A stretch of 17,050 nucleotides of DNA from an uncultured Actinomycetes bacterium (GCA_937902285.1 CALGTB010000032.1:1-17050); one strand, 5' to 3'. Counted from the first letter of the stretch, positions 1 to 8,475 are shown. Numbers and translations are program-made. The notes: generated by a model from the sequence alone, not told the origin.

Positions 1-44
1 ATGGCCCGAAGGCGGACGAGAGTCCTGCCGCCTAGTATTCGCGC

Positions 45-1157
45 ATGCAGGTCACCTTCTCGCCGTCCAACGTCTGGCGGATCGGCCTGGTGCTGCTGGG
101 CGTGATCGCGCTCGGGCTGGTGCTGAAGTTCATCATCGACGATGGCGGCAGTGTCATCTTCACCGTCCTGATGTCGTGGTTCGCCGCGATCGCCATGGCC
201 CCGGTGGTCGACCGGATGGCTCGGCGCATGCCACGGGGGGTCGCGACGCTGATCGTGATGCTCACGTTCGTCGTGATCGTGGTCGTCTTCGTGGTCGCCT
301 TCGGGTCGCTGCTCATCGACCAGCTGACCCAACTGATCGTGCGCATCCCGGAACTCGTTGACAGCGCCCTCACGTGGATCAACCAGCGGTTCGGAACTGA
401 TCTCGACCAGAAGCAGGTGCTGGCGTCGTTCGGCGGTGGCGACACCGACTTCGGCTCGCTGGCGACCGCAGTGGGCAGCAACCTCATCGGCATCGTCAGC
501 ACGGTGTTCGGCACGTTCTTCGGCCTGTTCACGTTCGGCCTCTTCACGTTCTACTTCTCCGCCTCCATGCCACGTCTCCAAGAGTGGGTTGCGCGGCTGT
601 TCCCGACGCGGGTCCAGGGCGTTGTCGGCAACGTCTGGCGGCTCACCGCGCAGAAGACGGGGAGCTATGTCGGAGCGCGGGTCGTCCTGGCCGGCCTCAG
701 CAGCTTCTGCACAGCAATCGTGTTCGCGGTCATCGGGATGCCCTACTGGCTCCCGCTGGCGCTGTGGACGGGTGTGGTGGCGCAGTTCGTCCCGACGATC
801 GGCACCTACATTGCCATCGTCCTGCCGGTCCTGGTGGGTTTGCTGAGCCCCAACCCATGGCTGGGCGTCATCGCCCTCGCGTGGGGCCTGCTCTACCAGC
901 AGGTCGAGAACCTCACGATCGAGCCCAAGATCAGCGCCAAGGCCGTCGACATCAACCCAGCGGTGGCCTTCGGCTCGGTTCTTCTCGGCGCCGCGCTCTT
1001 CGGCATCGCTGGAGCCTTTCTGGCCGTGCCCGTCACGGCCATGCTGCTCTCCCTCCTCGACATCTACGGCAGGCGCTACGACCTCGCATCCGAGCTCGAA
1101 CCTCCCACTGCTGCCGCGGTGGGTGCCCCGCCCGAACCCCAGGAAGGCTCGTCATGA
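45..1157 (+). CDS. AI-2E family transporter (PerM/YdiK-like membrane protein)
   Basis: A 370-aa polytopic membrane protein. Hydrophobic segments lie near residues 11-30, 36-52, 66-90 and 146-172, with several more between about 205 and 340. The middle loop (about 91-145) is soluble and amphipathic, as is usual in this family. The motifs PTIGTYIA and QQVENLTIEPKI match the conserved C-terminal core of AI-2E/PerM proteins. Despite the family name, only some members export autoinducer-2; others are antiporters or unassigned, so the substrate here is unknown. The ATG is the first in frame in the window and no strong ribosome binding site is visible before it. The stop overlaps the start of the next gene (ATGA), so the two are probably translated together. 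Confident on family, not on substrate. Confidence 0.9.
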   Translation: MQVTFSPSNVWRIGLVLLGVIALGLVLKFIIDDGGSVIFTVLMSWFAAIAMAPVVDRMARRMPRGVATLIVMLTFVVIVVVFVVAFGSLLIDQLTQLIVRIPELVDSALTWINQRFGTDLDQKQVLASFGGGDTDFGSLATAVGSNLIGIVSTVFGTFFGLFTFGLFTFYFSASMPRLQEWVARLFPTRVQGVVGNVWRLTAQKTGSYVGARVVLAGLSSFCTAIVFAVIGMPYWLPLALWTGVVAQFVPTIGTYIAIVLPVLVGLLSPNPWLGVIALAWGLLYQQVENLTIEPKISAKAVDINPAVAFGSVLLGAALFGIAGAFLAVPVTAMLLSLLDIYGRRYDLASELEPPTAAAVGAPPEPQEGSS

Positions 1158-2884
1158 GCGCCGACGTCACCACTGCCCCTTCCGGCGACGCCCCCTCCGA
1201 CGACTCGCCGGGAGAGCGAGAGACCCCGCGCCAGCGACCCCGCGTGTTCTCCCCGACGCTCTCGGGCGCCGGTCTCGCCGTCGCTGCGCTCTTCTTCGCC
1301 ATCTCGCTGCAGCCGTCCTTGCTTCCCCGGGCCGGCTATGTGCAGGGCCTGGCGTCCGGCGTGACGATGATGATCGGCTATGGCCTCGGTGCCGGGGGGG
1401 CTGCCCTGTGGCACTACCTGGGCATCCCCACGCTCAAGGGCCGCGCCCGGACGATCGTGCTGGGCGTCATCATCGTGATCCTGGCGTGGGGCGTGCTCTT
1501 CTCGGCGTGGCGGCAGGTGGGATGGCAGAACGAGATCCGCACCCTGTTCGGCATGGAGCCCGTGTCGTTCACCGTGTGGCCCGTGATCATCGGCGTCGCG
1601 GCAGCGGTCGGCGTGCTCATCCTCATCGTGTCCCGGTCGCTGCGCCTGCTCTTCGCCACCGTGGGCCGCTGGCTCGGACGGCACCTGCCGCGGCGACTGG
1701 CCTTCGTCCTCGGCACGGGCGCGCTGCTGCTGCTCATCTGGCTGCTGCTCACCGGCGTCCTGGTGAACGGGTTCTTCGCCGTCGCCAACACGATGTTCTC
1801 GAGCCGCGACGGCGCGACGTCGCCGGGGATCGTGCAGACCCAGTCCGGGCTTCGCTCCGGCGGCCCGGGGTCGCTGGTGCAGTGGGACCAGCTCGGCCGG
1901 CAGGGCCGCTCCTTCGTGTCGACCGGCCCGACCGTCGCCCAGCTCGATGAGTTCAGTGGCGGCGGCGCCGTCGAGCCGATCAGGGTCTACGTCGGCCTGA
2001 AGTCGGCGGAGACCCTGCAGGAGCGTGCCGACCTGCTGCTGGAGGAGCTCAAGCGCACCGGGGCCTTCGAGCGTGAGGCCCTCGTGGTGACCACGACCAC
2101 GGGCACAGGGTTCCTCGACCCGAACGGCGTCGATCCGGTCGAGTACGTCTTCAACGGCGACATCGCCATCGCCGGCGTGCAGTACTCCTACCTCCCCAGC
2201 TGGATCTCGCTCCTCGCCGACCAGCAGGCCGTCAAGGAGACCTCGCGCGTCGTGTTCAGCACGATCCACGACTACTGGTCCACCCTTCCGGATGACGCGC
2301 GCCCCGAGCTCTACCTCTACGGACTGTCGCTCGGCTCCTACGGCGTCGAGAGCGTGCTCAACTCGATCAACGTGATCAACGAGCCGATCGACGGTGCCTT
2401 CATGTCCGGCCCACCGTTCGTCAACGACCTGCACACCGAGATCGAGACAGGCCGGGACCCTGGCTCCCCCGAGTGGCTGCCGATCTACTCCGAGGGACGG
2501 ACGGTGCGGTTCACGTCGGAGAACGGCTTCGCCGACACTCCGGGACCTTGGGGTCCGACGCGCATCGTCTACCTGCAGCACGGGTCGGACCCGGTCGTCT
2601 TCTTCTCTCCCTCGCTCGCCTGGGAGGCACCGAGCTGGCTGGAGGACGGGCAGCGCCCGCCGGACGTCTCCGAGCGCATGGGGTGGTTCCCGCTCGTCAC
2701 GATGTGGCAGGTGGCCCTCGACCTCCCGGGTGCCGGAAACGTGCCCTGGGGCTTCGGGCATCTGTACTCCAAGCGGGCGAACCTGGAGTCGTGGCTGGCC
2801 GTGACCGATCCTGACGGCTGGACCGCCGAGCAGACCTCGCGGCTCACGTCGATCCTCGATGCCCAGCAGACGGCGGGCGACTGA
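1154..2884 (+). CDS. Membrane-anchored alpha/beta hydrolase (Abhydrolase_9 family)
   Basis: A 576-aa protein. The N-terminal half has about four to five membrane helices (within roughly residues 33-215). It is followed by an extracytoplasmic or cytoplasmic hydrolase domain. The segment YLYGLSLGSYG carries the nucleophile-elbow pattern G-x-S-x-G with the likely catalytic Ser at residue 392. This two-part architecture matches the actinobacterial Abhydrolase_9 N-terminal and C-terminal domains, whose substrates are largely unknown; a lipid or ester substrate is only a guess. The start is chosen because its ATG overlaps the upstream stop as ATGA and follows AGGAAGG. The reading frame stays open much further upstream, but only as a shadow of the transporter gene. 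It forms an operon with the AI-2E protein. Confidence 0.88.
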   Translation: MSADVTTAPSGDAPSDDSPGERETPRQRPRVFSPTLSGAGLAVAALFFAISLQPSLLPRAGYVQGLASGVTMMIGYGLGAGGAALWHYLGIPTLKGRARTIVLGVIIVILAWGVLFSAWRQVGWQNEIRTLFGMEPVSFTVWPVIIGVAAAVGVLILIVSRSLRLLFATVGRWLGRHLPRRLAFVLGTGALLLLIWLLLTGVLVNGFFAVANTMFSSRDGATSPGIVQTQSGLRSGGPGSLVQWDQLGRQGRSFVSTGPTVAQLDEFSGGGAVEPIRVYVGLKSAETLQERADLLLEELKRTGAFEREALVVTTTTGTGFLDPNGVDPVEYVFNGDIAIAGVQYSYLPSWISLLADQQAVKETSRVVFSTIHDYWSTLPDDARPELYLYGLSLGSYGVESVLNSINVINEPIDGAFMSGPPFVNDLHTEIETGRDPGSPEWLPIYSEGRTVRFTSENGFADTPGPWGPTRIVYLQHGSDPVVFFSPSLAWEAPSWLEDGQRPPDVSERMGWFPLVTMWQVALDLPGAGNVPWGFGHLYSKRANLESWLAVTDPDGWTAEQTSRLTSILDAQQTAGD

Positions 2885-2902
2885 CGTGGCAGGGTGGCGC
2901 GC

Positions 2903-4693
2903 ATGACCGTCGAGCGCGCGTCGATGGAGGATGAGGACCTCCTGCTGCTGCGGGCCTTTGAGCCGGTCGTCAGGCTGACGCAGGGCGAGTTCTTCATGCC
3001 CGTCGGCGTCGACGAGTACGTGCGCCACGCCAGCCTGTGGCGCGTCGGGTCGCAGGGCGACATGGAGCGGGTCACCGACGTCGGCGAGCTCGACCTCGAC
3101 GAGCTGGCGCGCCGGGGCCGCGAGCTCGACGGCCCGGGCTACTCCCTCAGCGGCATCTCCGTTCCACACTCGCGCCGCGACCGGGTGCGCAGCTGGTTCA
3201 AGACCGAGCGGCCGAAGTTCCGCGCCGGAAACCGCCTCGGCGAGGTGGGCATCACGGGCCGCGCCATCGACACGCTGAGCCGCACGTCGCTCCTGGTGCG
3301 CGGTGCCGTTCCGGGCGGCAGCGCGGTCGCATCCCTTGCGCTGCAGAACGCGTACCTCGAGCCCGACCGGCCGAAGTACCACGGTCGCGTGTTGCGCGAC
3401 AACGGCTGGATCGTGTGCCAGTACTGGTACTTCTACAGCTTCAACAACTGGCGGTCGGGGTTCTCAGGGGTCAACGAGCACGAGTCCGACTGGGAGCAGG
3501 TCACGATCTTCCTCGACGGCACGGGGCTGGTCGACGACGACGGACTGCCCGAGCCGCGCTGGGTGGTGTTCTCCGCCCACGACGAGACCGGCGACGACCT
3601 GCGCCGCAGGTGGGACGACCCGGATCTCAGCCTGGTCGACGGCCGTCATCCGGTGGTCTTCGCCGGCGCCGGCTCGCACTCGGGGGCGTACCTCGCAGGC
3701 GACTACCTCATCACCGTCGTGCCGCCCCGACTCGGAGGCATCGTCCCGGCGATCCGACGGCTGGCGAAGGTCATGACCCCCTGGACGCGCGCGGCCCAGG
3801 GTTCGGGGCTCGGCATCCCGTACATCGACTATGCCCGTGGCGACGGAGCGAGCATCGGGCCCGGGCAGGAGTACGAGTGGACACCCGTCGTGATCGACGA
3901 CGACGTGCCGTGGGTGCGCGACTACCGGGGCCTGTGGGGGCACGACACCCAGGACAAGTTCGGCGGTGAGCGCGGGCCGGCCGGTCCCCGCTACGAGCGC
4001 AACGCCACGGTGCGGGCGTCGTGGGGCGATCCCGTCGGCTGGGCGGGCCTCGCGAAGGTGGCCCCCAACCCCGGCGCCGAGATGGTCTACATCAGCGGCC
4101 GGCTCGAGGACATCGACGAGGAGCTCGCGGTGCTCGACGTCGACACGGCCCGGGCGCGGATCGTTCTCGCAGAGCAGGCGGCAGGCCATGCCCCTCGCGC
4201 TCCCGAGGTTCGCGCCCTGGAGGCCGAGGAGCGCCGGATCACCGAGGCGAGGCTGACTGCCATCCGGCTGCGCGATGAGCGGGCGCGCATGGTGCGAGCG
4301 CAGGAGGGCGGGGTGGCCGAGGTCGGCCCGCACGCGCACTTGAGCCACCGCCGCACGCCCATCGCGGTGAGCGAGCGCGGGCGGGCACGCATGCTCAGTG
4401 CGTGGGCTGTCGTGAGCACCCCCATCATCCTGCTGCTGCTCGCGACGATCTTCCTACCCGGTCCGCTGTCGGGTTTTCGCTTCGTGTTCTGGATGCTCAT
4501 CGCCGTGCTCGCGGTGGAGGCGTTCGCGCGCGGCTACTTCCTGTCGTACCTGAGCAGACTGGTGTTCGTCCTTCTGTTCATCAACTTCCTGCTGCTGTTC
4601 TTCATCAACTGGCGCTGGGCCATTGGCGGGCTGTTCGTGGCGAGCGCCATCATCGTGCTCATCGTGAACATCCGGGACGCCCGGCGAGGCTGA
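2903..4693 (+). CDS. Vps62-like domain protein with C-terminal membrane helices
   Basis: A 596-aa protein. The central segment (about residues 158-210) contains CQYWYFYSFNNW followed by NEHESDWEQVTIFLDG. Further on, VVFAGAGSHSGAYLAGDY resembles the core motifs of the Vps62/DUF946 fold, known from fungal and plant proteins of unclear function. A charged, Glu/Arg/Ala-rich stretch (about 400-470) is probably helical or coiled coil. About four membrane helices fill residues 498-590 and a short basic tail ends the protein. ATG 2903 is preferred over GTG 2894 because GGCAGGG lies about 8 nt before it. It begins 18 bp after the hydrolase gene, so is probably in the same operon. The Vps62 assignment is from motif memory and is moderate; function is unknown. 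Confidence 0.75.
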   Translation: MTVERASMEDEDLLLLRAFEPVVRLTQGEFFMPVGVDEYVRHASLWRVGSQGDMERVTDVGELDLDELARRGRELDGPGYSLSGISVPHSRRDRVRSWFKTERPKFRAGNRLGEVGITGRAIDTLSRTSLLVRGAVPGGSAVASLALQNAYLEPDRPKYHGRVLRDNGWIVCQYWYFYSFNNWRSGFSGVNEHESDWEQVTIFLDGTGLVDDDGLPEPRWVVFSAHDETGDDLRRRWDDPDLSLVDGRHPVVFAGAGSHSGAYLAGDYLITVVPPRLGGIVPAIRRLAKVMTPWTRAAQGSGLGIPYIDYARGDGASIGPGQEYEWTPVVIDDDVPWVRDYRGLWGHDTQDKFGGERGPAGPRYERNATVRASWGDPVGWAGLAKVAPNPGAEMVYISGRLEDIDEELAVLDVDTARARIVLAEQAAGHAPRAPEVRALEAEERRITEARLTAIRLRDERARMVRAQEGGVAEVGPHAHLSHRRTPIAVSERGRARMLSAWAVVSTPIILLLLATIFLPGPLSGFRFVFWMLIAVLAVEAFARGYFLSYLSRLVFVLLFINFLLLFFINWRWAIGGLFVASAIIVLIVNIRDARRG

Positions 4694-4712
4694 CGCAGCG
4701 CGGAGTCAGCCT
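4687..4712. terminator. Convergent hairpin spanning two stop codons
   Basis: The 8-nt arms AGGCTGAC (4687-4694) and GTCAGCCT (4705-4712) are exactly complementary across a 10-nt loop. The stop codons of the two convergent genes (TGA 4691-4693 on plus, TGA at 4708-4706 on minus) are inside the stem. There is no T-run on either side, so intrinsic termination is uncertain. It could act as a bidirectional terminator or an mRNA 3' end stabiliser. Confidence 0.5.
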
Positions 4713-5560
4713 TGCGGCCGGGCGCGTCCCCACGGTGGGAGATCGCCGGCGAAGTCGAGGACGGTGTCGAGCACGCCGTCCCAGCCCGTGTCGAGCATGA
4801 CGTCGTGCCCCATGCCCGGGAACCACACGGGATCGACCCCGTGCGACCGCGCCGTGCGCTCGACGTCAGCCACGCGCACCAGGCGATCCTGCGGCGTGCC
4901 GATGACGAGGACTGGGCAGCGGATCGGGCCGACGCGCTGCGGAAGCAGCAGCTCCCACTGCACGAGGGGTGACTCCGTCGAGGTCCGATCCGAGTAGGAG
5001 CGGGCGGTGGCCGGATCGAGCCCCTCGAACAGGACCTCGGGCTCCATCGACAGGGTCTGGCCGAGAACGGCCCGGCCGAGGTCGGCGGGCCGGTCGCGCG
5101 CGATGGCGACGAGGTCGCCCATGGCCGAGTGCAGAGGAGCGGGAGTGAGCAGCACCAGGCCCCGGAGCGGATAGCGCTCCGCGACCAGCTGCGCCACTAT
5201 CGCTCCCATCGAGTGGCCGATGAGGACGGGCGGCTCCGGCAGCTCGGTGATCGTCTGCATGACGTCGTGCACGTAGTCGCGGGTGAGGGTGCGCCGAAGT
5301 CGTCGCCCGCCGGCAGAGCCGCCGTGCCCCCGCAGGCTGACGGCGTAGGACGGGAACCCCGCGGCCGCTGCGGCAGGGAGCCAGTTCTCGGCGAAGCACC
5401 AGGCCGCGTGCGCGATGCCGTGCACCATGAGCAGGGGCGGCCTCCCCGTGGGCTCGGCAGGCAGCGCGGTGATGACCTCGCGGTGACTCACCGGCCGCGA
5501 CGGCATCGACCAGTCCCACGGCCGCATCGCTCGGGTGCGTCGTTCGGGCGCGGCGCTCAC
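4706..5560 (-). CDS. Alpha/beta hydrolase
   Basis: A 284-aa single-domain alpha/beta hydrolase without a signal peptide. The oxyanion region is MVHGIAHAAW (about 45-54). The nucleophile elbow is GHSMG with Ser117, the acid is likely Asp225 in GTPQDRL, and the His is His252 in GMGHD. The family covers esterases, lipases and lactonases, and the substrate cannot be read from sequence. The start is GTG at 5560, overlapping the TGA of the upstream monooxygenase gene as GTGA, which suggests translational coupling. An internal ATG at residue 12 is a possible alternative. Pairing with a flavin monooxygenase suggests oxygenation of a ketone or other substrate followed by ester hydrolysis, but that is inference. 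Confidence 0.88.
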   Translation of the reverse strand: MSAAPERRTRAMRPWDWSMPSRPVSHREVITALPAEPTGRPPLLMVHGIAHAAWCFAENWLPAAAAAGFPSYAVSLRGHGGSAGGRRLRRTLTRDYVHDVMQTITELPEPPVLIGHSMGAIVAQLVAERYPLRGLVLLTPAPLHSAMGDLVAIARDRPADLGRAVLGQTLSMEPEVLFEGLDPATARSYSDRTSTESPLVQWELLLPQRVGPIRCPVLVIGTPQDRLVRVADVERTARSHGVDPVWFPGMGHDVMLDTGWDGVLDTVLDFAGDLPPWGRARPQG

Positions 5561-6882
5561 GCGGGCACCTCAAGGGCGTTGATGGCGTCCTGGAGCGACT
5601 GCAGGTAGTCCTGATGGGCGACCTCGTAGTAGTGCCTGCTCGAGTCCTTGTAGGTCGTTCCGGCGCTGAAGCGGCGCCCTGACTGTGCCGTGGCGTCGGC
5701 ATAGAAGCGATCGGCGACGACGGGTCGCAGCTGCCGTGCTTCGAGGAACCGGGCGATGAGCATGCCCTGCCAGTGGGCCAGCGTCCACTGTCCGCTGTCG
5801 GGCTGGATCAGCCCGCTGACGAAGAGGTTGCGGTGCTTCGAGGTGAAGACCTGCAGCGCCAGGCGGGGATGGTCCTCGTGCCAGTCGAGGTGCAGGTCGG
5901 CGTCCGCGAGGAACGGGAACGTGACGAGGTAGCCCGTGCAGAAGACCACGAGGTCGACGTCCGCTCGGCTGCCGTCGGTGAAGGTGACTCCGTGCTCGTC
6001 GAACGAGGCGACGTCGTCGGCGGGCGTGATGTCGCCCTGCCCGACGTAGTAGACGAGCTGCTGGTTGACGATCGGATGTGTCTCGAAGAACCGGTGGTCG
6101 GGCTTCTTCAGCCCGAACTTCGAGAAGTCGCCGACGGCGAACCGGAGCGAGGCCTTGAACATCTGGCGGCGCACGGCGAGCGGGATGCGCAGCGCGAGCA
6201 GGAGGTCGGCGGTCTGGTCGCTGGGACGGCCCATGAGGTACTTCGGGTTGTAGTAGTAGCCGCGCCTGGTCGAGTGCCAGGTGCGCGCCGCATTCTGCGC
6301 GCTCTCGACGGCGACATCGCATCCGGTGTTGCCGGCCCCCACGACGAGCACCCGGCGGCCACGCAGGACATCAGCGTCCTTGTAGTCGGCAGAGTGGATG
6401 ATCTCGCCGCCGAAGGACTCCTGTCCGGGGTACCGGGGGACCTTCGGGTTCCAGTTGTGCCCGTTGGCGATGACGACCCCGTCGAACTCCTCCACGTGGA
6501 GGTCGCCGGAGTGCCGGTCGCGCACGGTCACCGTCCAGATGGCGCCGTCGCCGACGGGTGCGACGCTCACGACCTCGCTGCCGAACCGGATGTGCTCGAC
6601 GAGGCCGAAGTGCCGGGCGTACGAGGTGAAGTACTCCTTCACCTGAAAGTGGCTGGGGTAGTCGGGGTAGCCGTCCGGCATCGGGAAGTCGGGGAACTGC
6701 GTGAACGGCTTGCTCGAGATGAGGTGCGTGGACCGGTAGACGCGGCTCGTCTGCGCACCGTAGTTCCAGTTGCCCCCGAGATCGGCCTCGCGCTCGAACG
6801 CCTGCGCGTCGATGCCGTTCTGCAGGAGTGCCTTCAGCGCGCTGAGCCCATGCGGCCCCGCGCCGATGACCGCGATCCGCAC
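5557..6882 (-). CDS. Flavin-containing monooxygenase (NAD(P)-binding)
   Basis: A 441-aa FAD/NAD(P)H-dependent oxygenase. The FAD-binding GxGxxG is GAGPHG (residues 7-12), followed by GGNWNYG. The FMO fingerprint F-x-G-x(3)-H-x(3)-Y-K occurs at 157-168 (FGGEIIHSADYK). The second dinucleotide site is GAGNTG (182-187) and the late motif FCTGY is at about 313-317. The Y-K ending fits FMO proper rather than the W-P/D form of Baeyer-Villiger enzymes. I place the start at GTG 6882, because GGGGAGG lies 5-6 nt before it; the in-frame GTG at 6888 overlaps that ribosome binding site. It is the first gene of a two-gene unit with the alpha/beta hydrolase. The substrate is unknown. Confidence 0.9.
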   Translation of the reverse strand: MRIAVIGAGPHGLSALKALLQNGIDAQAFEREADLGGNWNYGAQTSRVYRSTHLISSKPFTQFPDFPMPDGYPDYPSHFQVKEYFTSYARHFGLVEHIRFGSEVVSVAPVGDGAIWTVTVRDRHSGDLHVEEFDGVVIANGHNWNPKVPRYPGQESFGGEIIHSADYKDADVLRGRRVLVVGAGNTGCDVAVESAQNAARTWHSTRRGYYYNPKYLMGRPSDQTADLLLALRIPLAVRRQMFKASLRFAVGDFSKFGLKKPDHRFFETHPIVNQQLVYYVGQGDITPADDVASFDEHGVTFTDGSRADVDLVVFCTGYLVTFPFLADADLHLDWHEDHPRLALQVFTSKHRNLFVSGLIQPDSGQWTLAHWQGMLIARFLEARQLRPVVADRFYADATAQSGRRFSAGTTYKDSSRHYYEVAHQDYLQSLQDAINALEVPA

Positions 6883-6989
6883 GAGCACCTCCCCACTGTC
6901 GTTCCGTCGGACCTCCGCAGACTCTCACGGTCCGCTGGCCGGCGCACCACAGTCGGTCGGACGTGGCGCAGGACGATCCGAGCGACGGG

Positions 6990-7664
6990 CTACCTCGTCC
7001 TCGCGCACGCTGGGCAGCCCGGCCCCTGGGTCCGGTGGTAGACCGTGGTCGTCCACCGATGGCCGCACTCCGCGCATCGCCAGGGCAGTCGTGCATTCGA
7101 CTTGGGGCGGAACTCCGACGGATCCCAGCCGTCGGCGTCTGCGGCCGCGGCCGGGTGCGTGTCCGCCAGTGAACCGCCGGGCGGGGGCTTCCGGTGCGCC
7201 CGTGCTGCTGCCGCGATCGCGCAGACGGGGCATCCGGAGCCCTTGACCCGGTTGGCGACCGTCGCCTCCCACTCGTGGCCGAGCGGGCCTCGCCACCGGA
7301 CCTTCCTCTTGCTGCCATGCGTGTAGTCGTCGGCCCGGAAGGGCTCCACCATCTGCTCCGCGAGGTCGGGATGCGTGACGGTGAGGGGTGGATGCTCGTC
7401 GGCGCTGCAGGTGGGACAGGCTCGGTACCCGCGCGAGCGCGCCCGCACCTCCGCCATCCAGGTCGTCCCGCAGCAGGGGCACCACCACGGCAGCACTGCG
7501 CGGGAGCCCGCACTCACGCGCGTGGGATCCCAGCCGTCCGCCGTCGCTGCGATGTCGGGATGGCGCTCCGCGAGGGACTCGCCGGGCCGGGGTCGTGACA
7601 ACGACAGCGGAAGCCGGGCGCCCGTTGACTCGGGCACCCGGCTGCGCTCCGTCCGGTCGGTCAT
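6990..7664 (-). CDS. Zinc-ribbon repeat protein (DUF4379-like)
   Basis: A 224-aa protein built of three related units. Units 1 and 3 each begin with a line such as SLAERHP...ADGWDP or SLADTHP...ADGWDP. They end in a Cys pair motif: C62/C65 with C83/C86, and C197/C200 with C217/C220. Unit 2 keeps only the second pair (C145/C148) and has RGPLGH where the first pair should be. This pattern resembles the probable zinc-ribbon DUF4379 repeats often seen in actinobacteria and in restriction-endonuclease-like proteins. No nuclease motif is visible here. The ATG at 7664 lies two bases after a perfect 16-bp palindrome, so the gene appears to be under a CsoR-family repressor. Function is unknown; zinc binding is inferred from the Cys spacing. 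Confidence 0.82.
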   Translation of the reverse strand: MTDRTERSRVPESTGARLPLSLSRPRPGESLAERHPDIAATADGWDPTRVSAGSRAVLPWWCPCCGTTWMAEVRARSRGYRACPTCSADEHPPLTVTHPDLAEQMVEPFRADDYTHGSKRKVRWRGPLGHEWEATVANRVKGSGCPVCAIAAAARAHRKPPPGGSLADTHPAAAADADGWDPSEFRPKSNARLPWRCAECGHRWTTTVYHRTQGPGCPACARTR

Positions 7665-7666
7665 CT

Positions 7667-7682
7667 ATACCCCTAGGGGTAT
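7667..7682. promoter_or_regulatory. CsoR/CstR-type operator 1
   Basis: ATACCCCTAGGGGTAT is a perfect 16-bp palindrome of the type bound by CsoR-family repressors. On the minus strand it ends two bases before the ATG of the zinc-ribbon gene. A TAAAAT hexamer (7686-7681, minus strand), overlapping the operator edge, could be the -10 element. Transcription would then start inside the operator with a leader of only about 10 nt. The GGGG of the inner half-site would also be the only Shine-Dalgarno-like sequence. Confidence 0.75.
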
Positions 7683-7724
7683 TTTACGCAATCCGGCAGG
7701 CTGTTGCCTGTCCTGCCTGCGCAC

Positions 7725-8399
7725 TCAGCCTCCGAAGGCGGCCAGGTGGCGTTCGGATCCGTTCCGCAGGTTGGTGTAGACCTGCAGGACGTCCGGCGCG
7801 GTGAGCCCGCTCATGGCGGACGTGAGGTCGGCGATGTCCAGCTTCTCGATCGTGACTCCGACGGCCAGCGCGCTGGCGGTCGTCGTCGCGCGCGCCACGA
7901 GATCGTCGTACAGCGACTGGAACGCTGCGGTGCGGAACTCGCCGGCTGCCATGCCGGTGGTCGGATCATCGATCCCGTAGCGGGCGAGCAGCGTCTGGAT
8001 CGATGCCAGGTGGGTGGCCTCCGCATTGGCGATCCTGGCGAACTGCACCGTCGCGGGGTACTTCGCGGCGAGTGCGACGTAGACGTCGTGGGCGAGCTTC
8101 TCCTCCTCGGCCATCGCGACGAGAGTCGCGCGCTGGCTGGCGGTCAGCGTGCCGGACACGGCGGTGATGGCGCCCTGCCCCTGCATGCCCTGGCCGTTGC
8201 CCTGCCCCTGCATGCCCTGGCCGTTGCCCCGGCCGCCGCCGGCGCCGTTCATGGGGCCCTGCGCTGTTCCGGTGCTGGTGCACGTCCCGGTGCCGTTCGG
8301 GGCCGACGGCCCGCCGGCAGCGATGGCGGGGGCGGCGCTGACGGCGAGGACGGTGATGCCTGCCGCGAGGATTCCGCTGATGGCGAGTGAGCGACGCAT
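7725..8399 (-). CDS. Secreted DUF2202 ferritin-like protein
   Basis: A 224-aa protein starting MRRSLAISGILAAG, a typical signal peptide with likely cleavage near AIAA-GG (about residue 28). A low-complexity linker (30-77) holds two copies of the nine-residue unit GNGQGMQGQ (58-66 and 67-75). The C-terminal helical domain (about 80-224) has EEEKLAHDVY (98-107), AEATH (126-130) and SERHLAAF (215-222). These E-x-x-H pairs are typical of DUF2202, a ferritin-like, possibly di-iron fold. ATG 8399 is chosen because AAGGAG lies 7 nt before it and the signal peptide begins there; the frame continues upstream without coding character. It is divergent from the response regulator gene. Biochemical role is unknown. 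Confidence 0.87.
   Translation of the reverse strand: MRRSLAISGILAAGITVLAVSAAPAIAAGGPSAPNGTGTCTSTGTAQGPMNGAGGGRGNGQGMQGQGNGQGMQGQGAITAVSGTLTASQRATLVAMAEEEKLAHDVYVALAAKYPATVQFARIANAEATHLASIQTLLARYGIDDPTTGMAAGEFRTAAFQSLYDDLVARATTTASALAVGVTIEKLDIADLTSAMSGLTAPDVLQVYTNLRNGSERHLAAFGG
8173..8226. repeat. 27-bp tandem duplication within the DUF2202 gene
   Basis: Two identical, adjacent 27-bp units (8173-8199 and 8200-8226) encode the repeated GNGQGMQGQ segment of the linker. Identity at the DNA level suggests a recent slippage duplication. Confidence 0.9.
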
Positions 8400-8475
8400 G
8401 ATCTTCTCCTTGACTGTGCCCGATCCCTGACCGGGCGGCTCGGCTTTGCTGTCACTGATGACGGTGCCGGAGGCA

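Noticed and set aside
1..44. Possible coding sequence at the left edge
   Set aside because: ATG at position 1 opens a short frame with no recognisable content, and the tail of an upstream gene cannot be judged from 44 bp.
1076..3382. Long open frame on the minus strand (over 700 codons)
   Set aside because: It lies opposite two well-supported plus-strand genes and has low-complexity Arg/Glu/His-rich composition typical of GC-rich antisense frames, with no domain motif.
8173..8226. CRISPR-like or intergenic repeat array
   Set aside because: Only two adjacent units without spacers, in frame within a coding linker.
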